A program made the position numbers and the translations under genes. 64,000 bases of DNA from [Leptolyngbya] sp. PCC 7376 (lineage in GTDB: Bacteria > Cyanobacteriota > Cyanobacteriia > Cyanobacteriales > MRBY01). Positions within the stretch are counted from its first letter, which is position 1, and each line of letters starts with the position of its first letter. Location: NCBI RefSeq assembly GCF_000316605.1, contig NC_019683.1, forward strand, positions 3,580,036 through 3,644,035, in the 5' to 3' direction. The notes beneath the pieces were generated by a model. The model ran no database searches, was not told where the DNA came from, and saw nothing but the letters and a program-made list of their open reading frames with translations. Positions 1 through 10,500 of this stretch are shown piece by piece.

Positions 1-173
1 ACATTTTCATCTGTTGGCACATGCTCCCAGCCACTTGTCTGTACCCGAAAATAATGCGTATAGAGCCATTCCCACACAGGTAACCATTGCTCAATAACCT
101 TCGGATCACGACCATCTAACGACCAACCATCGAAAGGGGACTCTAGCCGTGGAAATGGGGGAAAAAGCTGCAT
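1..173 (-). CDS. Lysophospholipid acyltransferase family protein, N-terminal part
   Basis: Reading leftward from an ATG at 173 gives 57 codons that run off the window edge. The stretch contains YFRV, then SGWEHVP. That resembles the lead-in to the PlsC-type acyltransferase domain, where a phrase like YFRVEVRGLENIP comes just before the glycine-and-asparagine rich NHS motif. The catalytic HX4D box would lie outside the window, so the enzyme class is an inference from the N-terminus alone. Members transfer acyl groups to glycerol lipids at the membrane. No neighbour on the same strand is visible. Confidence 0.55.
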   Translation of the reverse strand, partial: MQLFPPFPRLESPFDGWSLDGRDPKVIEQWLPVWEWLYTHYFRVQTSGWEHVPTDEN

Positions 174-367
174 ATTGACTAGAATTAAGCGTTACATATC
201 TTCAAAGTATGACATGCCTTACTTCTTGAAAGGTTGTGAAGGCGCTGTAAAGCTAGATTCAAAGGCTTTCGACTGAGGCGTTTGAGAATGAGTTTGACCT
301 CAAAATATCTTGCGAGATTATTAATTTTTTGAATGATCCGTAAAAAGTCCCGCCACAATTGGAGTTA

Positions 368-1012
368 ATGACGACGTTACGTTGTGCTTTTGACATTATG
401 AATATTAGACCAATTCACCGGGCGATTACGCCACTTCTCTTAACCGTCTTTTTGCTAACGGCTTGTGGCACGTCAGCGCCACCTCCGGTTAGCACAGGTG
501 GCTCAGGTAGCTCTACGACGACAACGACAACCACAACTTCTAATACGCCAGACTCGACAGCACCAACTGCAACACAGGAATCGACAAGCGAAGTTGCTGT
601 AACGGAAGAGGCGGCTCCCGCTTCCTCGCTGAAGGATATTGCGGGTTTGCCTCCCCAGAAAGGTAGTGCGTTTAATAAGTATTTTCCTGATGGGAAGGGG
701 TCAGAATTTGATGTGACCTTTACACAGGAAAAGGAAGGGTTTGCTGAGGTCAAACTCTCGATGAAAGGGAAAGAAATGGCAAAAATTTCGATCTCTGACA
801 CCGTCACAAATTTGACGGCACGGAGCAAGTTTGAGGATGCAAAGGACAAGGTCTCTGGTTTCCCAATGGTTGCTCAGGGCAAGAAAGCTCATGCGACCCT
901 CGTCGGCGATCGCTACCAAGTAAAGGTAATGTCCCGAGATGCATCATTTACGGATGCAGATCGTAAGGCATGGCTCGGCAAGGTCGATTTGAAAGGACTT
1001 TCCAGCTTATAA
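368..1012 (+). CDS. Putative lipoprotein with Thr/Ser-rich linker
   Basis: A short positive N-terminus is followed by a hydrophobic run (LLLTVFLLTAC) ending in a lipobox cysteine at about residue 33, so export and lipid anchoring are likely. Residues 35-75 form a low-complexity linker of Ser, Thr and Pro, including eight consecutive Thr. The C-terminal 110 residues are a compact charged domain that I do not recognise. I chose ATG 368 because GGAG sits 3 bases upstream. ATG 398 is an in-frame alternative that gives a more standard 23-residue signal but has no clear ribosome site. Function unknown. Confidence 0.75.
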   Translation: MTTLRCAFDIMNIRPIHRAITPLLLTVFLLTACGTSAPPPVSTGGSGSSTTTTTTTTSNTPDSTAPTATQESTSEVAVTEEAAPASSLKDIAGLPPQKGSAFNKYFPDGKGSEFDVTFTQEKEGFAEVKLSMKGKEMAKISISDTVTNLTARSKFEDAKDKVSGFPMVAQGKKAHATLVGDRYQVKVMSRDASFTDADRKAWLGKVDLKGLSSL

Positions 1013-1092
1013 AATTCTCGGCTTTCTCTTTAAGAGAATTGCATCTGCCATAGCTAACTACATTTTTTATTGACAACAATTTAGGAGTTTGT

Positions 1093-1983
1093 ATGAGTGA
1101 ATCCATCGTTGAGTTAATGGACGATCTACCCCAACGTAATCTCACCACAATGATGCTTAACAGCCTTGATTTTGTGGTGCCGGGAGAATGGAACAATATC
1201 GTTGGCTTTGACAAGATGGTTACCGAAGTCACCGGCGAAGATGATCCAGAAATGATTCAGCAAATCCGCGATCGTGCCATTGTGCTCTATACGGATAAGG
1301 ATCAAGGTTATCAACGGGCAATGTGGATTTATCAAACCGTAGATAATGCGGATAAAGCCCTTGCTGCTGCTGCTTTGGCGAATAAAGTAGGCGATAAAAT
1401 CCCTCTCGTTGGCGGCTTTATGAAAAAAGTCACCCCTAGTGCCGATAAAGCGCAGGCGATCGATCTCAGCATTAAACTTGTTGCGGAAATCACAGCTTAT
1501 TGCAAAATTAATGGCATTCCCGGTGACAGTATCGGCGACTTTATGGGGGCTGTTGGTAGCTATAGTGGCGAAGAAATTATGCGCTTGGCGACCCTCGTCT
1601 GTGTTGATGGCTTAATTCCCCTTGGCCCAGATTTTCTGCGGAAGATTCAAGACACTATTCACAGCATCTCTAGTGGTGAATTGTCTGAAAATGCAGCGTT
1701 TAAGCGGATCAGTAATTTCATTCCTGGTGATGGTGCTGATGGCAAACTCGGTTTCATCAACAATAGTTTCGACTCGATGAAAGATTGGATGGAAGGCTTT
1801 GTCACTGATCGTGGTCTAACTCCTGACAAGGTGATGGATAGTATCAGTGACATCATTGATGTTTCTGATAACAAGCTGGATTATGTGGCGGCTTTCATTG
1901 ATGTCAGCACTAACTACTATGAGCACACTGGCACTCAAACGATTGCCCGTAGCTTGATTGACCGTGCCTATGGCGAAATCTAA
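1093..1983 (+). CDS. Conserved hypothetical protein, 296 aa
   Basis: The protein is soluble and acidic and has no signal peptide. It is rich in helix-forming segments such as ADKALAAAALANKVGDKIP around residues 95-115. The ATG at 1093 follows AGGAG by 6 bases, a good ribosome site. I do not recognise a named domain. Repeated short phrases such as GDGADGK and SDIIDVSDN suggest a helical bundle with acidic loops, but no catalytic motif stands out. It lies alone between the lipoprotein and the phytase-like gene, and is followed by a clear terminator. Confidence 0.75.
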   Translation: MSESIVELMDDLPQRNLTTMMLNSLDFVVPGEWNNIVGFDKMVTEVTGEDDPEMIQQIRDRAIVLYTDKDQGYQRAMWIYQTVDNADKALAAAALANKVGDKIPLVGGFMKKVTPSADKAQAIDLSIKLVAEITAYCKINGIPGDSIGDFMGAVGSYSGEEIMRLATLVCVDGLIPLGPDFLRKIQDTIHSISSGELSENAAFKRISNFIPGDGADGKLGFINNSFDSMKDWMEGFVTDRGLTPDKVMDSISDIIDVSDNKLDYVAAFIDVSTNYYEHTGTQTIARSLIDRAYGEI

Positions 1984-2054
1984 ATTTGACAATTAATTCG
2001 CTCTAGATTTGCGGCGATCGCCGCCCAAGATCGAGGGTATTTGTTAACTTTATT

Positions 2055-2075
2055 GGGGGACTATCCCCCTTTTTT
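2055..2075 (+). terminator. Rho-independent terminator
   Basis: A perfect 6-bp GGGGGA/TCCCCC stem with a CTA loop is followed by six T. It lies 71 bases after the stop of the 296-aa gene. Confidence 0.8.
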
Positions 2076-2116
2076 CTTGTCAATTTTTGCTCTATTCAGT
2101 TTGTAAGGTTGTGATC

Positions 2117-3295
2117 ATGTTTAGCCGCAATGGGCGATCGCCACGCATTTTGCCCCTTTTTTGTTGCCTCTGCCTTCTGTTTCTCTCAGGCTGTGCCGAT
2201 AGTGTTTCTCCACAACCGAACTCAACCAATCCCCGCACATTTCTCAATAATCTATCTGTCGAATTTCTAGACGAATATCACATCCTAGATAGCCGCTTTG
2301 AAAACACAAAAATTGGCGGTTTGTCTGCCATTGATTACGATCCTAAAAAAGATCTTTTTTATGCTCTTAGTGATGATCGCTCTAACTTTTCGCCAGCACG
2401 TTTTTATGACTTAAAAATTGAACTAGATGAATCTGGTGTTATTCCACAAATCGATGATGTTGATTTCCAAAAAGTGACATTTCTCACTGATGAAAACGGC
2501 AACCAATTTACCAATGGCAGCATTGATCCAGAAGGCCTTAATATTTCGCCTCGTAATAGCTTCTTTATTTCCAGTGAAGGTGTAACTAAAAAACAGATTG
2601 AGCCTTTCATTAAAGAATTTACTTTCGATGGTCAAGAAATTGAAAATATTCAGATTCCCGATCGATTCTTGCCACTCACTCCTGAACAAGGCGTGCAAAA
2701 TAATCTCGGCTTTGAAGCTCTCAGCCTGAGTACACCATCCATCGCTCCGGATGACCCATTTCGATTATTTGTCGCTCCAGAATCAGCCTTAACTCAAGAC
2801 CAAGGCGATCGCCTTTCCGAACCAATACGCTTCTTGCACTATGTCATCAATCCCATTGGCAACCCAGTCTTAGTTGGCGAGCACCTTTATCCTTTAGAAC
2901 CCTCTGCTGAAGGTGTGATTGCCAATGGCTTAGTTGAGATGATTGCCCTACCAGAGGAAGGCTATTTTCTAACCTTAGAACGCACCTATGGTGTTGGCGG
3001 TGCAGGAGCTAAACTCTTCCAGGCGACAATTGGCAATGCCACCGATACATCACGCATCGAATCCTTCACTGAAATTGCGGACACCACCACACCTATGCAA
3101 AAAACTTTGCTTTTTGATCTTAGAACCATTGGTATTGGTTTAGATAATCTCGAAGGTATGACCTTAGGGCCAAGGTTGGCAGATGGAAGTCAAAGTTTAA
3201 TTTTAGTTAGTGATAACAATTTCAATGAAGATCAAGTCAATCAAGTATTACTTTTCCGACTTAATAGATCTGCTGCCAAATCCACATCAAAGTAG
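2117..3295 (+). CDS. Esterase-like activity of phytase family lipoprotein
   Basis: The N-terminus from ATG 2117 carries a hydrophobic signal ending in LSGC at residue 26, a lipobox. The body matches the phytase-like beta-propeller family (PF13449) in style: GGLSAIDYD, FYALSDDR, then DPEGLNI, later NNLGFEALSL and a final LEGMTLGPRLADG. Members are secreted or surface-bound six-bladed propellers, often called esterase-like, with no agreed substrate. The 3' end overlaps the convergent HAD gene by 55 bases. An upstream GTG/TTG-type start at 2087 is possible but would put extra polar residues before the signal, so I prefer 2117. Confidence 0.8.
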   Translation: MFSRNGRSPRILPLFCCLCLLFLSGCADSVSPQPNSTNPRTFLNNLSVEFLDEYHILDSRFENTKIGGLSAIDYDPKKDLFYALSDDRSNFSPARFYDLKIELDESGVIPQIDDVDFQKVTFLTDENGNQFTNGSIDPEGLNISPRNSFFISSEGVTKKQIEPFIKEFTFDGQEIENIQIPDRFLPLTPEQGVQNNLGFEALSLSTPSIAPDDPFRLFVAPESALTQDQGDRLSEPIRFLHYVINPIGNPVLVGEHLYPLEPSAEGVIANGLVEMIALPEEGYFLTLERTYGVGGAGAKLFQATIGNATDTSRIESFTEIADTTTPMQKTLLFDLRTIGIGLDNLEGMTLGPRLADGSQSLILVSDNNFNEDQVNQVLLFRLNRSAAKSTSK

Positions 3296-4014
3296 CTCTT
3301 TTCTCCAACATCACCAGATACAATATTAAACGGCTGATCAGGTTCACCAAGATTACTAAGGATTAGATCTGCGCCGCTAAAATCTTGATTTTCAGTGTAA
3401 TTATTGACCGTTACAACTGTTGTCAAACCTGAATCTCTTGCGGATAACCAGCCATTACCAGAATCTTCAAAGGCAACACATTGATCTGCCGACAGATTCA
3501 TTTTTTCAAGAGCATAAAGGAAAATGTCTGGTGCAGGTTTTTTCTGGGGAACCATATCGCCTGCTGCAATGACCTCAAACCAATCCATTGCATCTGGTGC
3601 AAGGGAATGGGTCACTAAAGCTGTCACATTTGCAGGAGTCGTAGTCGTGGCGATCGCTAACCGAATTCCTTTTTCTCGCGCTTCGTCAATTAAACGTCGA
3701 ACACCGGGACGTAATGGCAAAACCTCATTCGCTAAAAGATCACAGTAATGCTTCGTTTTACTCGCATGTAAACCTTTAATAAATTCTGTCAGGTCTTCGA
3801 TTTCCGGCATTTTAGGCTTCCAGTCATTGATATAAAATCGAATTCTCTCCTTACCACCCGCAACCTTCAGCAGCTTTCCATAGAGTTCAACAGACCATTC
3901 CCAGCCTAAATCTGCATCCGCGAACGCTCGATTAAACGCAACTCGATGGGCATCCTTTTCTGTATTAGCAAGAGTGCCGTCTACATCAAAAATCAAAGCC
4001 TCTAATTTCGCCAT
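3241..4014 (-). CDS. cbbY: HAD-superfamily hydrolase, CbbY-like
   Basis: The N-terminus has the HAD motif I DVDGT with nucleophile D10 and acid/base D12. Motif II threonines lie near residues 122-125 (IATTTT), motif III is the KKPAPD lysine pair at 158-159, and motif IV is FEDS (E183, D184). The helical cap between residues 20 and 100 fits the CbbY/beta-phosphoglucomutase subgroup. CbbY of photosynthetic organisms dephosphorylates xylulose-1,5-bisphosphate, a Rubisco inhibitor; that role here is inferred from the family and the photosynthetic host. The last 18 codons overlap the convergent lipoprotein gene. Confidence 0.85.
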   Translation of the reverse strand: MAKLEALIFDVDGTLANTEKDAHRVAFNRAFADADLGWEWSVELYGKLLKVAGGKERIRFYINDWKPKMPEIEDLTEFIKGLHASKTKHYCDLLANEVLPLRPGVRRLIDEAREKGIRLAIATTTTPANVTALVTHSLAPDAMDWFEVIAAGDMVPQKKPAPDIFLYALEKMNLSADQCVAFEDSGNGWLSARDSGLTTVVTVNNYTENQDFSGADLILSNLGEPDQPFNIVSGDVGEKSYFDVDLAADLLSRKSNT

Positions 4015-4107
4015 AACCTTCCTGCAAAATATTTGTGACTTGATTAATATACTGGCAAATCTTGCAAACTCAAAGTTATTTCAAGTATTAAAAAACAATC
4101 ACTTTCT

Positions 4108-5154
4108 TTAGCCGCAATCAATTTGCTCTGCATCACATTTCATCAGAATCTCAGAGAGTTCTTCTTCTGCTTTTTCCTGGACAGAATTCTCATACTGCTC
4201 ATCGTTTTTGACTAACTCTAAAAAATTCACGGCATCTCTTGTGATAGGCGTATTATCTGTCGTATTGCTGCGCCCTACATCTGCAATATTTATCAGTAAA
4301 TCCTCCTGCTCATTTATCTCATCAACATTACGGAAAACGTCGATATATCCGTCTAAAACTTTTTGCTTCAATTCAGGGTTATCTTGTACTTCTTCTGTCT
4401 CAGTTAGAGTGGCGATCGCCTCTTTACTTTCTTCTCGTAAAGCTGCATTTTTGACAACTAGATCTTCTTCTTTAACCTTTAGCTCTTCTACCTCTTTTTG
4501 TTGAGTTTCGATAGTGATCTGGCTATCTAAATTTTGCTTCATTAACTGAATACTGGACGGAAAAAATAATCCAAATAAAATAGCACTGGCCAAACAGCGT
4601 CGCCGATTATCAATACGGGTTGAAATACCACCCATGCTAATCAAAATAAAACCAGATAGAGCTCCCAGAAAAATGCTCATCATCAGATAAAGTAAAAATT
4701 CAACACCCAAACCAAAAGAAACCTGTGAAAGCTCTCCGGGTAACCAATCAATTTCTGGGTTTTGCGTCTCCGAAGTTTGGATAACTTCATTAGTAAGATT
4801 GTCTTCACCGATCAGCTTGATACAAACACTACCGACACCACCAACTGCGCCAGCGATAAAAATCGATTTATTTGAAACATATAGAGATTCTTCTTGCTTT
4901 AATCTCTTCTGTTTCTCTTTGATATATTCTGTCTCTTCTTCTTGACGCTTTTTCTTTTGAGTTGCCAAATCATACCTGACTCTTTCGTTTTGTACTAAGT
5001 CCTGCTGTTCCTTACTCTCAGCACCCTCATTCTTAAGATTTTTTACTATGATTTGTTCTTCATGACTAGTTTCGAACCCTTCATTATCTTGATGGCCATT
5101 GCCATTTCCCTTTCGGGTGATCGCCTGTACTTCGTCCTTTGTAGAATCCATCAT
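4108..5154 (-). CDS. Hypothetical membrane protein with coiled-coil flanks
   Basis: The order is a charged, Glu/Lys/Gln-rich N-terminal helix (residues 30-92), a membrane span at about 97-116, a short polar loop, spans at about 149-176 and 187-205, then a long heptad-like coiled coil (residues 208-260) and an acidic tail ending in CDAEQIDCG. No catalytic motif is visible. The design resembles membrane-tethered scaffold or mechanosensing proteins, but I cannot name a family. It stands alone between the HAD gene and psbA. Confidence 0.7.
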   Translation of the reverse strand: MMDSTKDEVQAITRKGNGNGHQDNEGFETSHEEQIIVKNLKNEGAESKEQQDLVQNERVRYDLATQKKKRQEEETEYIKEKQKRLKQEESLYVSNKSIFIAGAVGGVGSVCIKLIGEDNLTNEVIQTSETQNPEIDWLPGELSQVSFGLGVEFLLYLMMSIFLGALSGFILISMGGISTRIDNRRRCLASAILFGLFFPSSIQLMKQNLDSQITIETQQKEVEELKVKEEDLVVKNAALREESKEAIATLTETEEVQDNPELKQKVLDGYIDVFRNVDEINEQEDLLINIADVGRSNTTDNTPITRDAVNFLELVKNDEQYENSVQEKAEEELSEILMKCDAEQIDCG

Positions 5155-5273
5155 TGAATCACATCACCATTACTTAAGGGCTTGCCTCCACAGTAAATTC
5201 CAAAAGAGCAAATACACTAGAAACATTAAGAACTTGCAATCATATTTTTTCTATTCATAAAAACCCACCAAAG

Positions 5274-5303
5274 CAAAAACCCCCATCGTTACGGATGAGG
5301 GTT
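5274..5303 (-). terminator. psbA terminator
   Basis: On the minus strand CCCTCATC pairs with GATGGGGG (one G-T pair) around a 6-base loop, followed by TTTTTG. It lies about 100 bases beyond the psbA stop. Confidence 0.75.
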
Positions 5304-5398
5304 CTTGCTTAGCAAAAGTATTCTATTGTCTTTTCAGAGCAATCAAATTAATTTGCATTTCAACTAAGCCTTTCGACTAGATTAAATCCTTGCGGATA

Positions 5399-6481
5399 TT
5401 AACCGTTGATAGCGGGAGCTTGAAGAGCAACAGGAGCTTGCTCGCCAGCAGCCAAATCGAGAGGGAAGTTGTGAGCGTTACGCTCGTGCATTACTTCAAA
5501 ACCGAGGTTTGCACGGTTAAGAATGTCAGCCCAAGTGTTGATTACACGACCTTGGCTGTCAAGAACAGACTGGTTGAAGTTGAAACCATTGAGGTTGAAT
5601 GCCATGGTGGATACACCAAGAGCAGTGAACCAGATTCCAACTACAGGCCATGCACCAAGCAAGAAGTGCAAGGAGCGGCTGTTGTTGAAGGAAGCGTATT
5701 GGAAGATCAAACGACCGAAGTAGCCGTGAGCTGCAACGATGTTGTAAGTCTCTTCCTCTTGACCAAACTTGTAACCGTAGTTCAAGGACTCAGTCTCAGT
5801 TGTTTCACGAACGAGAGAAGAAGTAACGAGAGAACCGTGCATAGCGGAGAACAAAGAACCACCAAAGACACCAGCCACACCGAGCATGTGGAAGGGGTGC
5901 ATGAGGATGTTGTGCTCAGCTTGGAATACGATCATGAAGTTGAACGTACCAGAGATACCCAAAGGCATACCATCAGAGAAAGAACCCTGACCGATGGGGT
6001 AAATCATGAAGACTGCAGTTGCAGCTGCTACGGGAGCAGAGAAAGCAACACAGATCCAAGGACGCATACCGAGACGGTAGGAAAGTTCCCACTCACGACC
6101 CATGTAGCAGAAAACGCCAATGAGGAAGTGGAAGATTACCAACTGGTAAGGGCCACCGTTGTACAACCACTCATCAAGAGAAGCAGCTTCCCAGATGGGG
6201 TAGAAGTGGAGACCAATTGCATTGGAAGAAGGAACAACAGCACCAGAAACGATGTTGTTACCGTAAAGAAGAGAACCTGCTACGGGCTCACGAATACCGT
6301 CGATGTCAACGGGAGGAGCTGCGATGAACGCAATGATGAAGCAAGTTGTTGCAGTGAGAAGAGTAGGGATCATGAGAACGCCGAACCAACCAACATAAAT
6401 GCGGTTCTCGGTGCTAGTGATCCACTGACAGAACTTCTCCCACAAAGAAGCATTGCTGCTTTGCTGGATAGTAGTAGTCAT
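5399..6481 (-). CDS. psbA: Photosystem II reaction-centre protein D1
   Basis: This is a full-length 360-residue D1. It has the five-helix core, the H198/H215 region motifs ([22 protein letters not shown]), the Tyr-Z helix (FSDGMPLGI region) and the Mn-cluster C-terminus ending HNFPLDLA at A344. A 16-residue extension after A344 is the part removed by CtpA. Residue 130 is Glu (YMGREWE), the form associated with the high-light D1:2 isoform in cyanobacteria with several psbA genes. D1 is the fast-turnover core subunit that carries P680, pheophytin and QB ligands in the thylakoid membrane. It is divergent from cofG and has its own promoter and terminator. Confidence 0.98.
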   Translation of the reverse strand: MTTTIQQSSNASLWEKFCQWITSTENRIYVGWFGVLMIPTLLTATTCFIIAFIAAPPVDIDGIREPVAGSLLYGNNIVSGAVVPSSNAIGLHFYPIWEAASLDEWLYNGGPYQLVIFHFLIGVFCYMGREWELSYRLGMRPWICVAFSAPVAAATAVFMIYPIGQGSFSDGMPLGISGTFNFMIVFQAEHNILMHPFHMLGVAGVFGGSLFSAMHGSLVTSSLVRETTETESLNYGYKFGQEEETYNIVAAHGYFGRLIFQYASFNNSRSLHFLLGAWPVVGIWFTALGVSTMAFNLNGFNFNQSVLDSQGRVINTWADILNRANLGFEVMHERNAHNFPLDLAAGEQAPVALQAPAING

Positions 6482-6560
6482 GTGTTTATGATTGCTATGA
6501 ATTTATCAAGGTGCAAAACCTATGAGTTAATACTAACCAATTTATTTAGTTTTGTAAAGC

Positions 6561-6588
6561 AAAATAAGTAAGCTCATGGTTATGTCAA
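6561..6588 (-). promoter_or_regulatory. Candidate psbA promoter
   Basis: On the minus strand TTGACA (6588-6583) is followed after 16 bases by TATTTT (6566-6561). This is a sigma70-type pair about 80 bases upstream of the psbA ATG, leaving an untranslated leader of usual psbA length. No transcript data were available. Confidence 0.6.
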
Positions 6589-6638
6589 GGATAGATTCCC
6601 CTTATTATTAGTGTGGCAATCGCTCCCTTCAGACAAAC

Positions 6639-7577
6639 GTGAAGAAAATCACCTATAGTCCGGCTTTCACGCTGGTTCCGACCTATGAATGTTTTAATCG
6701 CTGCACCTACTGTAATTTTCGGGTAGATCCCCATAAGGACATTTGGCTAAGTCTTAGCGAGGCAGAAGAGCGACTTAAATGCTTAAAGAAACGCAATATT
6801 TATGAGATTCTGATTTTAAGTGGTGAAATACATCCAGACTCAAATCGCCGTAATGCTTGGATAGATAGGATTAAAGATATATGCAGCCTGGCATTAAAAC
6901 AGGGTTTTATTCCCCATGCTAATGTTGGTCCTCTCAGTTTTGAGGAGATGAAATATTTGCGAAATGTAAACGGTTCCATGGGGCTGATGTTGGAGCAAAT
7001 GAGTTCTTTAGCCGTGCATCGGAATGCACCGAGTAAATCGCCGGAACTACGTTTGCAGCAGTTGAACTGGGCAGGTCAGCTCAAAATTCCATTTACGACA
7101 GGTTTACTTTTGGGGATTGGAGAAACTGAAGAGGATTGGGTGAAAACATTGGAGGCGATCGCCATGAGCCATCGCAAATGGGGTCATATCCAAGAAGTGA
7201 TTTTGCAACCTCACAGTCCAGGACAAACTCAAACTTTTGATGGTTTAGGGTTTGAGACTCAGCGTTTACCAGAGGTAATTGGTTTAGCGCGTGAAATATT
7301 ACCTGAGGCGATCGCCATTCAAATCCCTCCCAATCTTGTCTCAGATCTTCAATGGTTATTGCGTTGTATTGAAGCTGGTGCGTCAGATTTAGGCGGGATT
7401 GTGCCGAAGGATGAAGTGAATCCAGATTATGAGCATCTCAATTTGATGCAACTAAAAACATTTTTAGGAGAGCATGGATGGCAATTAGAACCGCGTTTGG
7501 CTGTATATCCACAATACGATCAATGGTTGACTATGCCAGTGCGCTCCGTGGTTGATAGCTACCGTCAATCCTTATAG
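6639..7577 (+). CDS. cofG: 7,8-didemethyl-8-hydroxy-5-deazariboflavin synthase subunit CofG
   Basis: The radical-SAM cysteines are C18, C22 and C25 in YECFNRCTYC, the CX3CX2C pattern that binds the 4Fe-4S cluster. The start PAFTLVPTYECFNRC and later phrases LLLGIGETEEDW, QPHSPGQTQ and GGIVPKDEVNPDYEH fit CofG closely. With CofH it makes F0 from tyrosine and a ribityl pyrimidine; in cyanobacteria F0 is the antenna of class I photolyase rather than a precursor of F420. The start is GTG at 6639. No cofH is in the window. The 5' end faces psbA across about 157 bases, so the two upstream regions overlap. Confidence 0.92.
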   Translation: MKKITYSPAFTLVPTYECFNRCTYCNFRVDPHKDIWLSLSEAEERLKCLKKRNIYEILILSGEIHPDSNRRNAWIDRIKDICSLALKQGFIPHANVGPLSFEEMKYLRNVNGSMGLMLEQMSSLAVHRNAPSKSPELRLQQLNWAGQLKIPFTTGLLLGIGETEEDWVKTLEAIAMSHRKWGHIQEVILQPHSPGQTQTFDGLGFETQRLPEVIGLAREILPEAIAIQIPPNLVSDLQWLLRCIEAGASDLGGIVPKDEVNPDYEHLNLMQLKTFLGEHGWQLEPRLAVYPQYDQWLTMPVRSVVDSYRQSL

Positions 7578-7584
7578 CAGCAAA

Positions 7585-10500
7585 TTATTCTGGGACGGAC
7601 TCTGTATCCTGATAATTCGCTTGTATTGGCCACTGCAACATTGGATCTTTGGCTAACTGTCGTGCGACTTGAGATGCTCCAAAACGGTTCAGGTGACTAG
7701 GGTCAGAGAAATATTTATAGCGCTGTTGCCAATTTTCTTTACTGACAAAATCTAGAAAAGCTAGATTTTTCTGAGTTGAAATTTGATCCATGTAATTCCG
7801 GAAAGTTGCTTCGTATTCTTCGCGGACTGGGTCAAGGTATTGATCCGTTAGAGGCTGATTAATGACGACCAAATTGACTTGATGTGCTGCTAAATAACGC
7901 AATAACTCGGTAAAGGCTTGGTGCTGTTCACCTTCGAGGTTGAATTCTGAATAATCGTTATCGTAATAGCCTGTCACTCGAGGATGATAACGATAGTAAT
8001 AATCAGGTTCAAACTGACGAGATAAAGCAAGGAAGCCATCGAGGTTAATGGTTTCGCCTTGAACTTCGAGAGTACGAACTTCATTTTCGATCGAGTCTCC
8101 TTCCGGTAATTCCACAGCATTTAGCGGCTCAAGGGCGTCAAATTGCGGGAAGACTTGCTCGATGAGATTTGTTTTTAACGTTTCTTTTTGTTCGTAAACA
8201 ACGGAGAGTTCCGCTAAAAATTGGTTTGCTTCTCGATCCAGGTCAAACGGTTCTTGTGCTTCAGCTTCCGTATCAGTGGCGATCGCCTCATCTTTTCGAA
8301 TAAAGAGATTAGGGAAAGTGCCATCTTGTAATTTTTGGAAGCCCTCGGACTGGGTGATGATGTCAAAGGTAATATCTTTGCGACCACTATTGAAGGCACG
8401 GGAGCCATCAGCCCAAATAATCATTTGAGGGAGCTGATCGGCGGGGATAATTTGTCGCAACAATAAGTCAAAAACCTGGACAGTCGCACCATTTAATCCA
8501 AAGTTAAAAATATCGAGCTTTGGATAACCCTGTTTTACCAGCGCTGTCTGTAATGCAAAGGGATCGAGTCCCCGCAATGCCCGAGAACTTCCAACAATCA
8601 AAATATCCGGCACACCATTTTCTTGTACCCGTTTTTGGTAGAGGGCCAGTTTTTCATCCAACATCGGACTATTAAAAGACGGATGCTCAGCTTTATCTGG
8701 TGGGGCGATCGCCTTGGGTGCTGTTGTTAGTTTTGCAAGTTCTGTTTTCGGAGCCAAAGTCAATTCTGTTGTGCCAGCAGCCGTAAACCCAGCTGTCTCT
8801 TGGTCTAGAAACTCTGATTTCTGGAGCGACAAATCAGGAAACTCAACCTCTTCAAAGTCAATGGGTTGGCTGAGAGCAATATCCAATTCGGAAGCGGCCG
8901 CAAAATCAGGTTCTTCTGGAGCATTATTTTGCAACCATTGTCCTGTTAGCCAATCGATTTGGACGGTGAGAAGCAATCCTAGGAAACCCCAAACTAATGC
9001 AACTCGAACACCTTTATCCGTTAATAAAGGGACGTTTGAAGGTTGTTGATATTGCTTACTCAGTACAGGGCTAGAAATATTTTGTTCTGGTGTCCAGAGC
9101 TTTGTTGCACAGAGAACTGTTCGGAGCGTTTGGCTTAGCTCTTCAAGAACAGTAGGCGCGTATTGCTGTTGGCGTAATTCTTCTGGGCTAATGGCAGTTG
9201 TACTATCCAACAACTCATCTTCAGTAATACCCTCACCAAGATTTTCCTTAAAGGCAGCTGGTACTTCGACTAAATCAATGCGGTGTTGCCAAACGGCTTT
9301 AACCTGACCGGAACGACGGCCATAGAGACGAATCCCCTCGATCTGCGGACTGTCTAATTCCTTAAAGAAGGGGATCAAGGTTTCAACAACTTGATCTTTC
9401 GTTGGGCAGGCGATCGCCTCGGTCATTACATGGAGGATTTTGCCCTTCGTAAAGAGTTTGACGCGAATGCCACCAGTGGCCAAACGGTCAGAAAGATGAG
9501 GATTGAGCAACCGTTGCATTAAGAACAACAGCGCATCTAAATTGCCTTGTTTTGCAAGATCTTGAGGGGAGGTCTGTAACTTCTCAATATCCTGAGCGGC
9601 GAGAGGTAACCATTCAACCCATAGCGGCTTGGTATCATCGCTGAGCGTGCCGTAAATCGTCGCGGACATTTGCCCCTGAGGAGCTAAATCTTCCAGGATC
9701 GGAATTGCAACTTGCAGGGCTGTTTGTTTATTAAGTCCTTCGTCTTCTAGGGGATCAATTGGGTAACAAAAAACATGGAGGGTTTCGTTTTTCTGGGAAA
9801 CTTTGACCGCAATGCCATGGGCAACCATTCCCTGATTTAAGAGGTGGGCGATCGCCTGGGTATCCCCCCAACGTCCCCAGTCCCGCAGCATCGTTTGGGG
9901 TGGCGTTAGATCAACCCAGAGTAACCATTCTGGTTTTTGTTCACCACGAATTTGACAGCGAATAACGCCATCCCGAAAACCATCGATTTGGAGTTCTCGC
10001 AGCTCCTGCACCAAAGGCTCTGTGAGCAGCGCATATTCCGGACTGTAATCACACTGACAAGTAATCCACAGACGTTTTGATTCAGGCTCAGATTTTGTTG
10101 CGGGATAGGTCTGCACATCAGCCTGAATTCCCACACCCAAATGGCTAAAACAATCGCTCAAATACCGGGCGATCGCCTCCGGAGCCCCAGAACGCGCCAA
10201 ACTTTGATAGGTAACAAGAAGCTGTTCAGTATCGTTGGGCGCAATAATTTGCGGTTCTTCGAGCAGCTCTAAAATATTGATCGAATTTACCCAGAGACTA
10301 TTTTCTGTCCCTTCCAGCCGACCATAAACAATGAGTCGATAAATTGGGTCACTGGGTTCTGGCGTTAATAAAACCAGGGGCGGTTTACTTGATCGAATTG
10401 CCTGCATAATTGCCCCAGCAATCTCTTCCTTTTCCGTGGGGCAATTCGTTTCGCAGAGCAAATGCAGCGTATTTCCCCGCAACCGTACCCGGAGATGAAC

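Noticed and set aside
5390-6571. 393-codon open frame opposite psbA
   Set aside because: It is the antisense of a highly biased, strongly conserved gene; the product has no fold-like pattern.
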